NCBI GenBank assembly: GCA_963681505.1
Contig: OY811986.1
Span: forward strand, 3,313,922-3,377,921
From: Eunapius fragilis
Taxonomy: Eukaryota; Porifera; Demospongiae; Spongillida; Spongillidae
Reading direction: 5' to 3'
Length of the DNA: 64,000 bases
Positions 53,101 to 64,000 of the stretch are shown here, piece by piece. The notes under the pieces were generated by a model that saw only the letters and a program-made list of their open reading frames with translations, had not been told where the DNA came from and did not search any database. Made by a program: the position numbers and the translations under genes. Every line of letters starts with the position of its first letter. The stretch's first letter is position 1.

Positions 53101-56100
53101 AATGGCCAGCTTCATATTCTAATTAGAAAGTGTCCAGACCTGAATGGGAGCACACAAACCATGGAACAGACACGACAACCGCACAAGCTCAACTCACCCC
53201 AACCTACACACACTATCAGCTCATCACAGAGAACACCTCACTTAATGGACAATGCCAGCCGTCCAAAGGCCAGCTTCATATTCTAATTAGAAAGTGTCCA
53301 GACCTTAATGGGAGCACACAAACCATGGAACAGACACGACAACCGCACAAGCTCAACTCACCCCAACCTACACACACTATCAGCTCATCACAGAGAACAC
53401 CTCACCCAATGGACAATGCCAGCCGTCCAATGGCCAGCTTCATATTCTAATTAGAAAGTGTCCAGACCTTAATGGGAGCACACAAACCATGGAACAGACA
53501 CGACAACCGCACAAGCTCAACTCACCCCAACCTACACACACTATCAGCTCATCACAGAGAACACCTCACCCAATGGACAATGCCAGCCGTCCAATGGCCA
53601 GCTTCATATTCTAATTAGAAAGTGTCCAGACCTGAATGGGAGCACACAAACCATGAAAGACACGACAACCGCACAAGCTCAACTCACCCCAACCTACACA
53701 CACTATCAGCTCATCACAGAGAACACCTCACCCAATGGACAATGCCAGCCGTCCAATGGCCAGCTTCATATTCTAATTAGAAAGTGTCCAGACCTTAATG
53801 GTAGCACACAAACCATGGAACAGACACGACAACCGCACAAGCTCAACTCACCCCAACCTACACACACTATCAGCTCATCACAGAGAACACCTCACCCAAT
53901 GGACAATGCCAGCCGTCCAATGGCCAGCTTCATATTCTAATTAGAAAGTGTCCAGACCTGAATGGGAGCACACAAACCATGAAAGACACGACAACCGCAC
54001 AAGCTCAACTCACCCCAACCTACACACACTATCAGCTCATCACAGAGAACACCTCACCCAATGGACAATGCCAGCCGTCCAATGGCCAGCTTCATATTCT
54101 AATTAGAAAGTGTCCAGACCTGAATGGGAGCACACAAACCATGGAACAGACACGACAACCGCACAAGCTCAACTCACCCCAACCTACACACACTATCAGC
54201 TCATCACAGAGAACACCTCACCCAATGGACAATACCAGCCGTCGAATGGCCAGCTTCATATTCTAATTAGAAAGTGTCCAGACCTGAATGGGAGCACACA
54301 AACCATGGAACAGACACGACAACCACACAAGCTCAACTCACCCCAACCTACACACACTATCAGCTCATCACAGAGAACACCTCACCCAATGGACAATGCC
54401 AGCCGTCCAATGGCCATCTAGATATTAAACTAATAGCTCACGTCATTCGTTATAGCACCTATTAATAACTCTGAACATATCACTGGTTTAGCATTAAGGT
54501 AACGCATTGGGGATGCAGGTTGGCGGAACTAGGGGCCACAAGAGACCAGTGCGCCCCCCCCCCCTCCCCCACACCACACACACACACACACACACTTACT
54601 TTCTTACTGCTTGCGATGATTATGGCGCACATCCATACGGTAATACCCCCCGACTGGAAAGGAAGGGGATTTTTCTTCCATCTCCGGCGCTTCTCTGCTT
54701 GATATTTACTAATTAGAGTGCCGCTTAATTGCATTTATTTACCTCGGCCCAACTTAACGTAGGTACTTGTATATTCCTATTACTGCGCACTATTGTGGGT
54801 TTATACTGCACACGCGCGTTTCCGAGGGGGGGTTGATACGCGCCGAATACTTGTGTAATACTAAACCCCCCTTCATATCCATCTGCATACTGCTCATGGT
54901 ATGTGTATATCTCGATACGAGTCAGGATATTGGTCTGCATACGCGCATGTCTGCATACCTATCTGCATACGTTAACGTGGGCAGACCTCTGCAATCTCTG
55001 CATACGGTACTATGTCACGCAGTGGGGGATGGGGGCGCTGTGGAGACACTTAGAACCCTCTTGAGTTTCTCCTGTATTTAGATACCTGCCATTAATCAAT
55101 CAGGTGTACCTACATATTGTAATGCTCTTACCAAAGCATGTGTAGCATGGTAGCTCTAACATGCAATTATAACACCCAGTGTTTTAGCAACCTTTCAAGG
55201 ACTTGCAAGTGCAAGTACATGTGTACATTGTATGTTGTGCATCTGCAAGGCCACTCTATTCTAGTTGAGGGGTTCCCCCCTATTAGAGGTGTACACTGAA
55301 ACTGAGGGATCAATGGGCTTTAGCATTCCGCATGTAGTGAGGACACTACTAAGGTTCCCAGGGGTATGTAGCAAAGAATAAATTATCTTAAAAAAGAAAA
55401 AAACAGTGGGAGAGTTCTAAGTGTCAGAAGGTGAAATTTTTGTCTATGATCCAGTGCACTTAAAATCCCTCCTGCCATTTTCTAATCTCTTCTAGCCTGA
55501 TTGTATTATGCAATACCTGCAATTAACCAATCCGATTTCACAAATCTTATCAGCAACATGTTTCTAAATGTGCCACTCCATACATTATCTTCAGTGTACC
55601 AATTTGGAGAAATGTTACCAGGAAATTGTTCTGTTGGCCAACTGACGACGATTGGGTTCAACCAGCACATACAGAATGGAGCATCATTGCGCAAGGCATA
55701 TGTTGACTCTGGCTTCCTTCAGACCACCTTCAACAGCACAGAAGTGTACCTGCGGAGTGATGGTGAGTGTCTGTTGTAATACGACTGTGTGTACTGATGA
55801 AGGCACATTCTATTTAGATGAACCGAGGACATTGATGGTAAGTATGTAGCTTGGAAGCTCAAGTGTGATGCCATTTATCAGTATAGTGACAACCAGGGTC
55901 ACTGTAATAATTGTTATTATTCCATACCACTTCTCTCATGTGATTCTCTTTCCTCTTCATATTCTCACCACACCCCTTTCCCAATCCTTTTACATGTAAT
56001 TTTTCTCCCTCCCCCTCTCCTATTCACAATTCTCCATCCCCACTCCTCTCCCCTGCCAACCAATGGTACCCTTACATCCTGTGTTACATGTCCATGTAGT

Positions 56101-59100
56101 CTGCAGAGGCTGTCATTCTGGGAATGTTCCCACCAAGTGGCTCCAGGACAGAAGTTCTCCATATGAACACAATGGATGAGTCGATTGATTACATTACTCC
56201 AAATAATGTGTATGTGGTTGTGTTCCCTAAATATGATTAACTGGATGTACACGTGTTTAAATTCACACTCGAGCTGAGTTAGAAATCCTGTCATGTCCGT
56301 AAAAAAAGAATAAACTTGTTTGGCGTGATTAATCAATGGAATAGTCCATTTTAGTATGCTAACCATATTCACTAGATAGCAGCTGTTTTGTATCATTAAT
56401 GAAGTTTATTGCACTCTAAACATTTGTAGTTCTGTATGTATGTTTTGGTGGTTATTTTCTTTGCACATCACTTCACTACAAGTATTGCCTCATAAATATA
56501 CAGGCATGTATTTGAGCTCCGAATTATATGTGCTGCACAATATATTTAGCTATATAGTAACTAACACTGTGTTATGCCATTGTATTCAATCCTGTTTCTG
56601 CTATGCAAAAGTTTTCTATCATGTTTTGTAGTGTCTGTTTCTTGAATTGTTTTATTTTGCACCTTTCATTCATGTACATCTTTGCAGCTATCTCCCTGTG
56701 AATGATATCATTTTATCTTCACCTGCTCTCATATAACCTGGCATTATCTTTTCCTTTCTTTCCTATAACAGTCTTTAAAATCCTTGGCAATAGAAGCAAT
56801 TTGCGATATTTGATATACATGTAAATGTACTTTAGATATGAGTTAAATCAGCATTGAAACCAATTGTTAATGACTTGAAATAGCAGTTTGGAATAAATTA
56901 TAATGTACTGTTACTATTCTAGTGAAAATTGATTGGAGGGCCTTTGAACAATTATGTGTGTGGCCTTTGAACAATCATGTATTGTGGGTGAGGTGACCTT
57001 ATTTAATCAAAAAGATCCTAATGCCTACATTAATATGTCATCTTTATTAACTGGATTGTCCATGATTAATTTGCTTATCTTTTCCTAATTCATTAACATA
57101 TACAGCGTATTTTAAAATGCTATTCATAATTATAACCTGCACGCTTTCAAATGTTTGGCCAGCACTTCCTATCTTGTTTGCTTCCCTATGTATACTGCCT
57201 ACCTGTGGGTAGTGTATGAACGTTGAATTAAAAAATGTTTTCCTCTATTCTACCTTTTTCGCTTCTCCATTTCCATTGGAAGTGACATGGCTTTAGCTGT
57301 CCCACATTTTGCTAAGGTACTAAATATTATACTGACAGGCTCAATCTTTTTAATGCTGCCAACGACTGTGTAGCTGAGAATGAGCGTAGGAAAGTAGTAC
57401 TTGGCACTGAGTTTAAGAACATTTAACAGTACAATGTTGCATGTGTGAATTCTAATGATAATTTGAAACCTTATGAAATTAATTTGCAATCCTCTTACAG
57501 CAGGCCTGGCCTTCCTTACATTATGTCTTCCTTACATCTATCGTGTTATTGATTCTTTTTTTCTCTCCCTCACCCACACTGCACCACACCCCACCACCCA
57601 ATCTAGGCTGTGTCCCAAGTTTGGAGATTATCAGAAGGAATTCTTTAATAGCTCTGTTTGGCTCAACCATTACAAGACGGTGACCTACCCTTTGTTAACT
57701 GCTGTTAGTAAGGCTGTCAACTTTACCATAGGTATGTCTATATGTATAGTTACGTTGCACTACAGTACTGTTACACATTTTGGCTTCATTGCACATTTGA
57801 AGAGAGCACACAGCATGTTCACATGTATGGGGTCATGCCTGTGACAGTATATACCCATATGAAATCATTCCTTTTATCTTTAAATTTGACTATTTTCATC
57901 AAAGCTGATGAATAGAAGGACCTTAAAGTGAGCTTAAAAAGAATTATGCACCCACGGCCCCCATAACATACATGTACATGTACATGTACATGTACATGTA
58001 CGTGCACTGAACACTGTGTTCTATTTGATGTCATACTGTAACTGTAGCACAGGCCTGGACATGCATGAAAGTTTATTACATATGCAGGTTCATGTAAATG
58101 CACAGACATGTGCTGTCTAGTGTAGTTGTTTAGGAAGTTAGAACGTGTTCAAGTGAGCAATCATTCTGGAAGCCCTGTTAACTCAGATGCATTGTAGGTA
58201 TCTGATATGATATGGGTAGCTAGGCGGTGTACGGATTTCTTAAGGTCACTATAATTTAACCTTCTACATACACAGACGAGGATGGCTTGGACCATTTTTC
58301 AGACTGCCTTGTAACTCACCAGTGTCACCAGTTACCATGGCCACCTGGCATGACAGAACAACTTGCTGATGAATTAAGGTCTGAGCTTGCCTGGCAGTAC
58401 TACAACCTATACCAGTACCCTTCACCCGTGGAGAATTCTATTGTGGGTATTGGATTTCTTCTAAAGGAATTCTGGCAGGTAACACCAAATTAAAAGCAGA
58501 ATTGCATCTTTATTGCTAATAAACGCTTGCCCACACAAATGTACATAGCAACCACAAAACACGTACAAGAGTCATGTGCATCAAATGCAATATTCATTCT
58601 CATTATAAAGTCCTCATGGAGCACATGTAGTTCCATATGACAACAATAAATCAATTTTACAACATGTAGTGTTTGTATTACACGGGCATGTTATATGGAT
58701 TGCATAGTAACCGTATGTTAGAATAGGTGTATATTATTGTAATACAAAACTGTATACTGTTAATAAGGTACCTTATTTCACTCTCAGTTTAGAATCAGCC
58801 TTATTTAATCAGTTCGTTGACTTTTTATAATAGATCAGCTTGTGATTTTTCACAGGTGCAGGCTAGTGTAATAAATAAATACTCTAGAACACTCCCCTAT
58901 TTTATGAAAGCTGATTTATAAACAATGCTTAGTAGGCCTTGTTTACATCACTTACATAACGTTAATTAAAGTGTTCCAACACCTGCAATACTCTGTACCT
59001 AATCACAGGGTTTATGATAAGGTTGAAAATGTAGCCTGACACAATGTCCTGACAATGTCCAAATTGGTCAGACATGCACCCAGTTTGAACGGACATAACT

Positions 59101-62100
59101 ATTTCATTACAGCGATACACCATGTACTGTTTTGTTAATGCATGTGTGTGTGTCACAGTCAATGTCAGCCCTACAATATATATGAGTCCCAATCATCTAG
59201 AGTGAGCTTGAAGTAGGTCTTTAGACAAACGCTCTTACTGACCACAAATACTACATATTCACATTTGTGGTAATTTATCACATATCATGTATTCATCCCC
59301 TCTTATGAACGTGGCCACAAGTTTCTGTGTTTGTGGTACGATAATTCTGTATAGCATGCGCAACGCATTTGTCGGACATTATATCCGGTCATGTAACGAT
59401 TAAACGGACAAATGGCAGCTTTGAGTCATTGGCAACCCATACATATCTATTGCCCTCATTGGCATACAAAATCGCCTCATCATGATTGCCATGAAGCAGT
59501 AGTCTTTCATCAGCCTATAGATTGGGCTTGTAAACATCATTTATGCGAGTTTAAATGTGTTGAATAGTTAAATATCCATCCTCCATGCATATGGATCTCA
59601 GTGTGTCTGACAGGACTCGAGCAAACGAGGGTCTAGCTTTTTGAGGGAGTGACAAATTGTGGTACACTGCAAACAATATACTGCCCCAAAGGATGGGAGT
59701 GGGGCATGTGGATCTGGCACATCACTGTTCCCTGGCCAAGGACAGAGCTCTGGAATGAAGGCAACTGAAACCTGGGGTGGCCCTGAACCTGTAACTGATC
59801 CACTGCGGGGAATTGGCAACTACCTGGAGGCAAAAAATGAATCCTGCTGCTGCAGCCACTCCAGGAAGGCTATTCTGTGCATGGATTATCATGTGAGCTT
59901 CCATATTGATGGGGCAATTAACTCAAAACATCCCTCAACCTGGCAAGGCTTTCTCGATTGTAGTCTGATGGTTACTGATACCTGTAAAACTGACTGTGGC
60001 TGATTGAAGATGATGGTGCTCCCTGACAGCAGCACCTGAAGAGGCTCTAGATGAAGGACCTGGAACCTGCTGTAGGAAAGTAGGAGGCAAAAGAGGCTGA
60101 CGAGGCAATAATTTGAGTTGTGATGATAGTTGCTGATCTATATGAGCTGGGGTTCGGTCAAGGACACCTAGGTAGAGGGGAAGAGGAAGGGGGCCGACGT
60201 CATAATGGAGCCCAATTGGAAAAGGTTGGAAGTGACAAGGGGGTATGTCAGGAGGCTGTGGTGGGGAGTTAAATACCTGCGGAGAGGAACCAGATTGCTG
60301 TGATGGATGGATATATCAATAATGCTCGAGAGGTGGAGGAGGCATAGGATTGTGACCCTTGATCAGACGAGCACAAAGGCGATAGGATAGGGAGAAGTAA
60401 CTGCAACAATGTCTGAGGTGATGTGTCGAAGAGTTCACACACTTACCTTTCCTTTCTGGATAACAGTTGATGCAACCTTTCTTGTGTTTAGCACAAGAGC
60501 AATTCCTACGGCACATGCCACTGTCATTGAATCTACAGCATGGGATTCATGTTTTATTGAGATATTTGCAATCATGAAACATAATGTTTAACATTTTCCC
60601 CCCCCAAAAATCACATTATTCACTATATTTGTTTTCTCATTATGCACGGAGTGCATTCGCTCAACTATTTAAGACTGCATAGATGGTGTGGTAATTGGGT
60701 GAGTTTGTTCATTGGGTGAGTTTGTTCATTGGGTGAGTTAAACCGGTTAAGGAATGTCTATACTATTCACAGATTCTGTGTATAGTAGTTCGCATTGAGC
60801 CACTCACAGTTGACTTGAAATGGAGATGGAAAATCAGGCCTCTTCTTGTCTACAGTAGCTATTACAGGCGGTTATTATGCAGTAACCGCCATGAGCAGAC
60901 ACATCTGCCATCGGTGCTGCTGTCGCTATACACGCATAAATAACAAAATTGGTATTTAATTAGTCTTAAAAACTTTTGACAGCAATATTGCCCCAAAGGA
61001 ACTTAATACAATTGGAATTGACACTACGCTATTTGGAATAAGGATTAAGATTAGTTATTGAAGCCTATGTAGATGGCTACTTCTTTTTTTGTTTACTTCC
61101 TGTGGTGATCATCTGTTTCCTTAGAAGTTTTTACCATAATAACTTTAAGTTGCCTGAGGTATGTTCTTTTGTTTATTGATTTAGGATGCCAGCTTCTATG
61201 ACTATTTCTGTCAACCCTTCACTTGATTAGTTCTGTTCATTGCTTCCAATGTACGCTGCCATCAACATGTACATCTTTAATTTATGGGCTTTTCGCACCC
61301 TTCTTGTTCTCGCTTCTTTCTCCTCCCCCTCCCCTAACCATCCCCCATTCGTACAAATACAGATGCTAAGACAATCACCTTAGATGGGTGCAAAACTAAA
61401 GTGGCTGCTGGAGTTAGGACCTACAGTGGATAACGTGATAAGTGTCGTTAAAATTTTTTTCCATCACCTTTGTGTTAACTTGAAATTTTCTAATCAACAA
61501 AAGGAGAAAGAGGATATGAAAATCTAATTGCACAATGATGTTTTAAAACTATTTTTCAATATCACATGAAAATTAAAATAGTTAACTAACTAAAATTGCT
61601 AATATACACTCATTTTCATTAATCAATATCGAAAAAACACGTTTTGAAGGTTTTCTCCATGCCTAGTGGATGGATTGGGATGAAATTTGCTTCATAACTA
61701 TGGCTCGTTGGTACAAAGCGTTTGGCCGAGTCAGTTTTTAAACGCGGGAAAAAGGTAAGGCGTTGCGGTGCTTGATGCGTCATTTTAGTTCCTCTAAGGT
61801 TAGCATCAGCATTTTATACTACGCTAATGATACTGTTCAGGAGTTTGTAAAATGATTTCAATATGCCTGGCCTACCGGAAAAGTGCTCTTGTCGGGCAAT
61901 ATCGCGCACTTTGCTGTACAGAATATCAAACTGTGTGTGACAGAGCAAAACACGGAGCCATTTTTGTGATTTTACAATGAATTTCATTTAAAATGTGACT
62001 CAATGATAGTATTCATTCATTGTTGATGGCGGAGCTCTAAGGTGTTGTTGGTGAGTTACACGGTTCTTTTCAGAACCAAACCGGCGATGATCAAGATGCA

Positions 62101-63300
62101 GCAAGTGCGAGTCGTTTGGCAAGGTCCGCTGGCAGAAAGGCGGCATCTGTTTGGAAGGAGCTATGGAAAGGGAAGCCCAGAGGTACCCGCGCACTGCATA
62201 CCAGCAGCGTGTGATCAACAAATCTGCCGACTTGGACACGAAGCTGAGACGAAAAAAATCGAATATTGTCGAAGATGCAGTTAAGGAACTTGAAAGTTTG
62301 GCTGATTATACGCCCGACCTTCCCGATTCAGATGCAAGAGTTCTGGCATTGCGGCTGTATTACATTGAGTTACATGTAGCCGATGGCGTGCCACCTAGTG
62401 TTGCCCAGGATAAAGTGAGCAAGATGTTTTTGGTTAGTTCACGCACAGTTCAACGATGGGCTCAAGCATGGGAAGAGACTGGGGAAGAAGCATGCTTGAG
62501 CCCATCGTTGAACTGTGAACTAGGAGAGTGATTTTATTATCTCAGGGCACTTGTGTTCTCGTCAATAAGAATGTGTTTAACAGCATACGAAGGAACAACC
62601 CCTATTAGCCACGAGAGAAAATTTTCTAACGTACTGCTGAAGACCAGTACAATAACCTTGCCTTGAGTAGTTATATCATTATTGGCAGATAAGCTGTGAT
62701 CATTGCCACGTGTAGACAATAATAGCATTTAAAAGTAACTTACTTGCTTGCATCATTTATTATCATCTGTCAAAATATTAGTCATTCTGAGGTAATCAGC
62801 TAGCTGTATACATTTGGAATAGTGTAAGATGTGGAATCTATGTTATTCTAATCCTAAATTGATGATTTAAATTATCTCTCCTCTTTTGCAGCAAGTGAAC
62901 ATGTCTGTTCAAGGAGTGCCAGTGGAAAAGTTTCTACTTTATCTTGGACATGATCTCACGTGTAAGTGATGGCATGTAATAATATTTCACTACATTTAGG
63001 CAGATATTACAGATCATATGACCCTCCTATCCAGTGATAGCGCTCACAGATGCTCTGCAGGTGGATGATGGACTCTGGCCTCCATATGCCTCTATGATAT
63101 TGCTGGAGCTCTATGAAGTGCCTTCATCTGGCAGTGGGTTTGCCATCCGGGTCATCTACAATGGCAATGTGCTTATGCTTCCATACTGTTCCAACCAAGC
63201 TCTTTGTGATTATGATGAGTTCAGCAGCTATATTGCCTACGTTGTGCCTACAAATGTTGCTAAGCAGTGTGCTTCTACAAAACGGTGGAGGAGAAAATGA
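43436..63300 (+). CDS. Histidine acid phosphatase (prostatic/lysosomal type), secreted or lysosomal
   Basis: Nine exons, about 417 aa: 43436-43584, 44721-44863, 55595-55762, 55818-55837, 56100-56209, 57607-57731, 58276-58478, 62892-62961, 63035-63300. An N-terminal signal peptide (hydrophobic residues 3-22) is followed by VHVIARHGDRVPW, the RHGxRxP catalytic motif with the nucleophilic His split across exons 1 and 2. Then come NCSVGQLTTIGFNQH, EVYLRSDDEPRTLMSAEA (conserved Arg and substrate side) and LLYLGHDLT (the catalytic HD pair). The C-terminal domain has WPPYASMILLELYEV and paired Cys typical of ACP2/ACPP-class enzymes (386-423 aa). Several NxS/T sites suggest glycosylation. All phases agree. 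Exon 4 is only 20 bp. Intron 2 (10.7 kb) holds a CACTA-like transposon and intron 7 (4.4 kb) holds other element fragments. PXYLP1-like is a less likely alternative. Confidence 0.88.
44133..44222. repeat. (GT)n microsatellite
   Basis: GT-rich run with GCGTGT variants in phosphatase intron 1. Confidence 0.95.
45175..45751. mobile_element. TTAA-flanked inverted-repeat element (577 bp)
   Basis: Flanked by TTAA on both sides (45171-45174 and 45752-45755). The ends CCTCTATCACCC and GGGTGATAGAGG are inverse. Each end also has two copies of the palindrome-like GTCCTCAATTGAGGAC. TTAA duplication is typical of piggyBac-class transposons, so this is probably a non-autonomous relative. Inside, the minus strand (45523 down to 45269) encodes a short peptide with IGDKVQSKF and GAKGIVSSIIGNGNRKTF that may be a transposase remnant; I could not place it. 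Confidence 0.75.
46468..47748 (-). CDS. Transposon-associated helper-like protein, coiled coil (unknown function)
   Basis: Six exons, about 332 aa: 47419-47748, 47293-47357, 47145-47233, 46940-47079, 46754-46895, 46468-46700, all in frame. The N-terminus is followed by a coiled coil (about residues 65-95: LKVMEAQQKEIEKLKKLSEE), a conserved-looking block HNRRIFGEIKKEMALDG, a basic Lys/Arg cluster (EKVKRDKLKRKKAARTH) that could bind DNA or act as a nuclear signal, then MTDESDVSEDD and LSWRSEKLNAFMNKLDERH, and an acidic C-terminus. I do not recognise the family. Its head-to-head position 151 bp from the transposase start and its place inside the element suggest a second element-encoded protein, like the accessory proteins of plant CACTA elements. 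The exon 4 donor (AAT|GTGTTT) is weak but keeps the frame. Confidence 0.6.
47749..47899. promoter_or_regulatory. Divergent promoter with perfect 20-bp inverted repeat
   Basis: Between the two element genes, CAGCTAAATCATGCAGCTGC (47764-47783) recurs exactly inverted at 47805-47824, 21 bp apart. Each arm holds a CAGCTG palindrome. A symmetric protein-binding site or hairpin controlling both genes is inferred. Confidence 0.65.
47900..51136 (+). CDS. CACTA/EnSpm TNP2-type transposase
   Basis: Two exons, 47900-48184 and 48542-51136, about 959 aa, phase-0 junction. The N-terminus has a zinc-finger-like CPHCGVRLSRSAYYLH and an acidic Ser-rich region. The core has the TNP2 (Transposase_21 family) hallmarks: a CxxC pair in CVCSKCHSLYNIADC, GFMLNVDWFNPFKHGNYS, the block around LPRELRYKEQNTILVGLIPG, then CDIPASRKVCGFVGH followed by CNKCLKDF, and downstream ERYNGILGSY. 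The Asp in NVDWF, the Asp in CDIPASRK and the late Glu in ERYNG are candidate catalytic acids. It is uninterrupted across 865 codons, so it is probably recently active. Family use: cut-and-paste transposition of CACTA elements. Confidence 0.88.
51328..51639. repeat. Foldback pair, arms of about 92 bp
   Basis: 51328-51420 and 51547-51639 are near-perfect inverse copies (for example TAGTACCAACTGATGGTCCC and its complement), separated by about 125 bp. It lies just after the transposase. The segment from the spacer (51423-51538) recurs directly at about 52056-52172. Confidence 0.88.
51423..52172 (+). repeat. Direct duplication flanking the satellite array
   Basis: Two blocks recur in the same orientation: TTGCCATGCACACTTTAACT through ATGACATCGCCCCGACCTAA (51421-51535 and about 52056-52167), and GGGTTCCCAGTCCTTAC plus TTTTAAAAAGATTCTG (about 51640 and 51926). 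The second copy leads straight into the 164-bp array. Confidence 0.8.
52173..54417. repeat. 164-bp satellite array, about 14 copies
   Basis: Units contain CACGACAACCGCACAAGCTC, CAACCTACACACACTATCAG, TGGACAATGCCAGCCGTCCA and CTAATTAGAAAGTGTCCAGA. Copies differ by only a few bases (for example CATGGAACAGACAC versus CATGAAAGACAC). 164 is not a multiple of three, so the 95-107-codon frames spanning two units shift register and are not independent genes. Confidence 0.95.
57965..58002. repeat. (ACATGT)n hexamer repeat
   Basis: About six copies of a self-complementary ACATGT unit in phosphatase intron 6. Shorter TACATGTA pieces are scattered through the whole window. Confidence 0.9.
59935..60516 (-). 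pseudogene. Unrecognised Cys-rich / Pro-rich coding remnant
   Basis: On the minus strand, 60516-60447 encodes MCRRNCSCAKHKKGCINC ending at a good GTAAGTG donor: a compact cluster of Cys that may bind zinc. After a candidate acceptor, 60276-59935 is open for 113 codons and Pro/Leu-rich (PPQPPDIPPCHFQPFPIG). The phases of these two pieces do not match as drawn, so this is a broken gene or is missing an exon. A transposon origin is plausible; the family is unknown. Confidence 0.3.
62163..62531 (+). pseudogene. Truncated transposase-like helix-turn-helix ORF ending in a fold-back
   Basis: 122 codons from an ATG at 62163. A basic N-terminus is followed by a region ending VSKMFLVSSRTVQRWAQAW, which reads as a helix-turn-helix of a transposase N-terminus. 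The frame then runs into its own inverted copy: 62437-62471 and 62489-62519 are inverse arms of about 30 bp (TTCAACGATGGGCTCAAGCATG and complement), so the last residues are encoded by the complement of the helix-turn-helix. No catalytic domain follows. It is a dead fragment made by an inverted duplication. Confidence 0.5.
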
Positions 63301-64000
63301 CAAATCATATACTGTTTAATATAAAATATGTCATTTAAGTGTAAAGCTCTGATTACTGGAGCAAGTGTCAGTTTTTCACTAGCAATTCTGACGGTTCAGG
63401 TAAATTTCAAATATGTTGTTTCATAAATATTATACACTCATGCAGCTTTTTTTGAATTGGGCAAGAGAGTGTGGATGTATCAAAATATGGGTCTTTATCA
63501 TCATCTAATGCCTGTGGTGCTGGTTATGTAAGCTATATTTCTGTACTGTCACTTTTGATGTTAACAACTGCCCATAGCGTTATTTTCGTTGGCATGGGGA
63601 ATCATTGGTGTGTGTGTGCCCCACTCATTTCTATGTGCGTAGAAATTGATGTAAATGTTTGAATTGTATAAATGGAGCACACCCTCAATCTTTGCGTGCA
63701 TACGGCTATGTGATCCTATAAAGTGGAACAGATCTTGTTCTTCTAGCTTCAGCGCCAAGGTTGAAAACCAATCTCTACCCAAGAGCGAATGCCCCCCTCC
63801 ACACACTATTAACAGAGAAGTGTGTGATGCTTGCCACTGTATGATGTGTTCATGACAACTTGGCAGTGTAATGTCGGTGTCGGTGGCCAGTAGCATGCTA
63901 CAATGTTTTAAAGGTTAGCGCCATTAACACATAACACAGGGCACAATCAGCAATGGATACATGTGCACAAAGACTGACAAAGGAACGTACTACCTAGAAT
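63301..64000. other. 3' flank of the acid phosphatase
   Basis: AT-rich sequence past the stop codon. I see no further gene, RNA or clear repeat. Confidence 0.4.

Larger units (their letters stand above)
46066..55024. mobile_element. CACTA-like (EnSpm/CMC) DNA transposon, about 9 kb
   Basis: Proposed ends are CACCGCG...CCGTATGC at 46066 and the inverse of CACTGCG...CCGTATGC ending at 55024, with GGG directly outside each end as a possible 3-bp target duplication. CTGCATAC-like subterminal repeats cluster inside both ends (46080-46290 and 54880-55010), as in CACTA elements. Cargo: a TNP2-type transposase (+), a divergent helper-like gene (-), a foldback pair and a 164-bp tandem array. It sits wholly in intron 2 of the acid phosphatase. 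The boundaries are my inference from weak (about 27-bp) inverted ends. Confidence 0.7.
58479..62891. other. Phosphatase intron 7 with element fragments
   Basis: A 4.4-kb intron. It holds an open minus-strand stretch at 59935-60516 and a helix-turn-helix fragment at 62163-62531. Between them are only AT-rich DNA and a small tandem repeat of TTCATTGGGTGAGTTTG (about 60695-60740). No other gene is supported. Confidence 0.5.

Noticed and set aside
52143-54465. Family of 95-107-aa tandem proteins
   Set aside because: The 164-bp satellite shifts frame at each unit; the frames have no splice or family support.

Overview
This is eukaryotic, animal-type DNA: spliced genes with GT-AG introns, one DEAD-box helicase of animal DDX41 type, many (GT)n and homopolymer-C tracts and several classes of DNA transposon. 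Modest introns and a cluster of PH + IRS-type PTB adaptor genes fit a marine invertebrate. A sponge or other early-branching animal is my guess from style only. Every exon model was read by eye from splice sites and reading-frame continuity; no transcript or database was used.

Layout. 1-706 (-): N-terminal part of a chondroitin-sulfate-synthase-like glycosyltransferase, cut by the window edge. 989-3078: TA-flanked terminal-inverted-repeat element. 3330-32719: four paralogous PH-PTB adaptor genes, called A to D here. A (-, 3330-15696, 21 exons, about 1,782 aa) has one PH domain and five IRS-type PTB domains. B (+, 15889-21779, about 519 aa), C (-, 22535-25507, about 461 aa) and D (-, 30821-32719, about 413 aa) each have one PH and one PTB. 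Their tails carry candidate phosphotyrosine docking motifs (YxxM, FxNPxY, YATV-like, YDIP), so the cluster looks like a set of scaffold adaptors for tyrosine-kinase signalling. A and B are head to head across 192 bp; C is divergent from a small unknown gene (25888-26422).

27005-29772: a complete Tc1/mariner-superfamily transposon with 645-bp terminal inverted repeats and a transposase with 82 residues between its last two candidate catalytic acids. 32823-41827 (+): an 18-exon DDX41 gene (about 626 aa) only 103 bp from the start of gene D. 43436-63300 (+): a secreted or lysosomal histidine acid phosphatase in nine exons (about 417 aa). Its 10.7-kb second intron holds a TTAA-flanked element and a roughly 9-kb CACTA-like transposon with two divergent genes, subterminal repeats and a 164-bp satellite array.

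The most interesting parts are the five-PTB scaffold with uneven retention of its pTyr-contact arginines, the chimeric exon and inverted exon made by a tandem duplication in gene C, and the two-gene CACTA-like element with a palindromic divergent promoter. From exon 2 onward all modelled introns of A to D are phase 1, which explains how PTB exons could multiply without breaking the frame.
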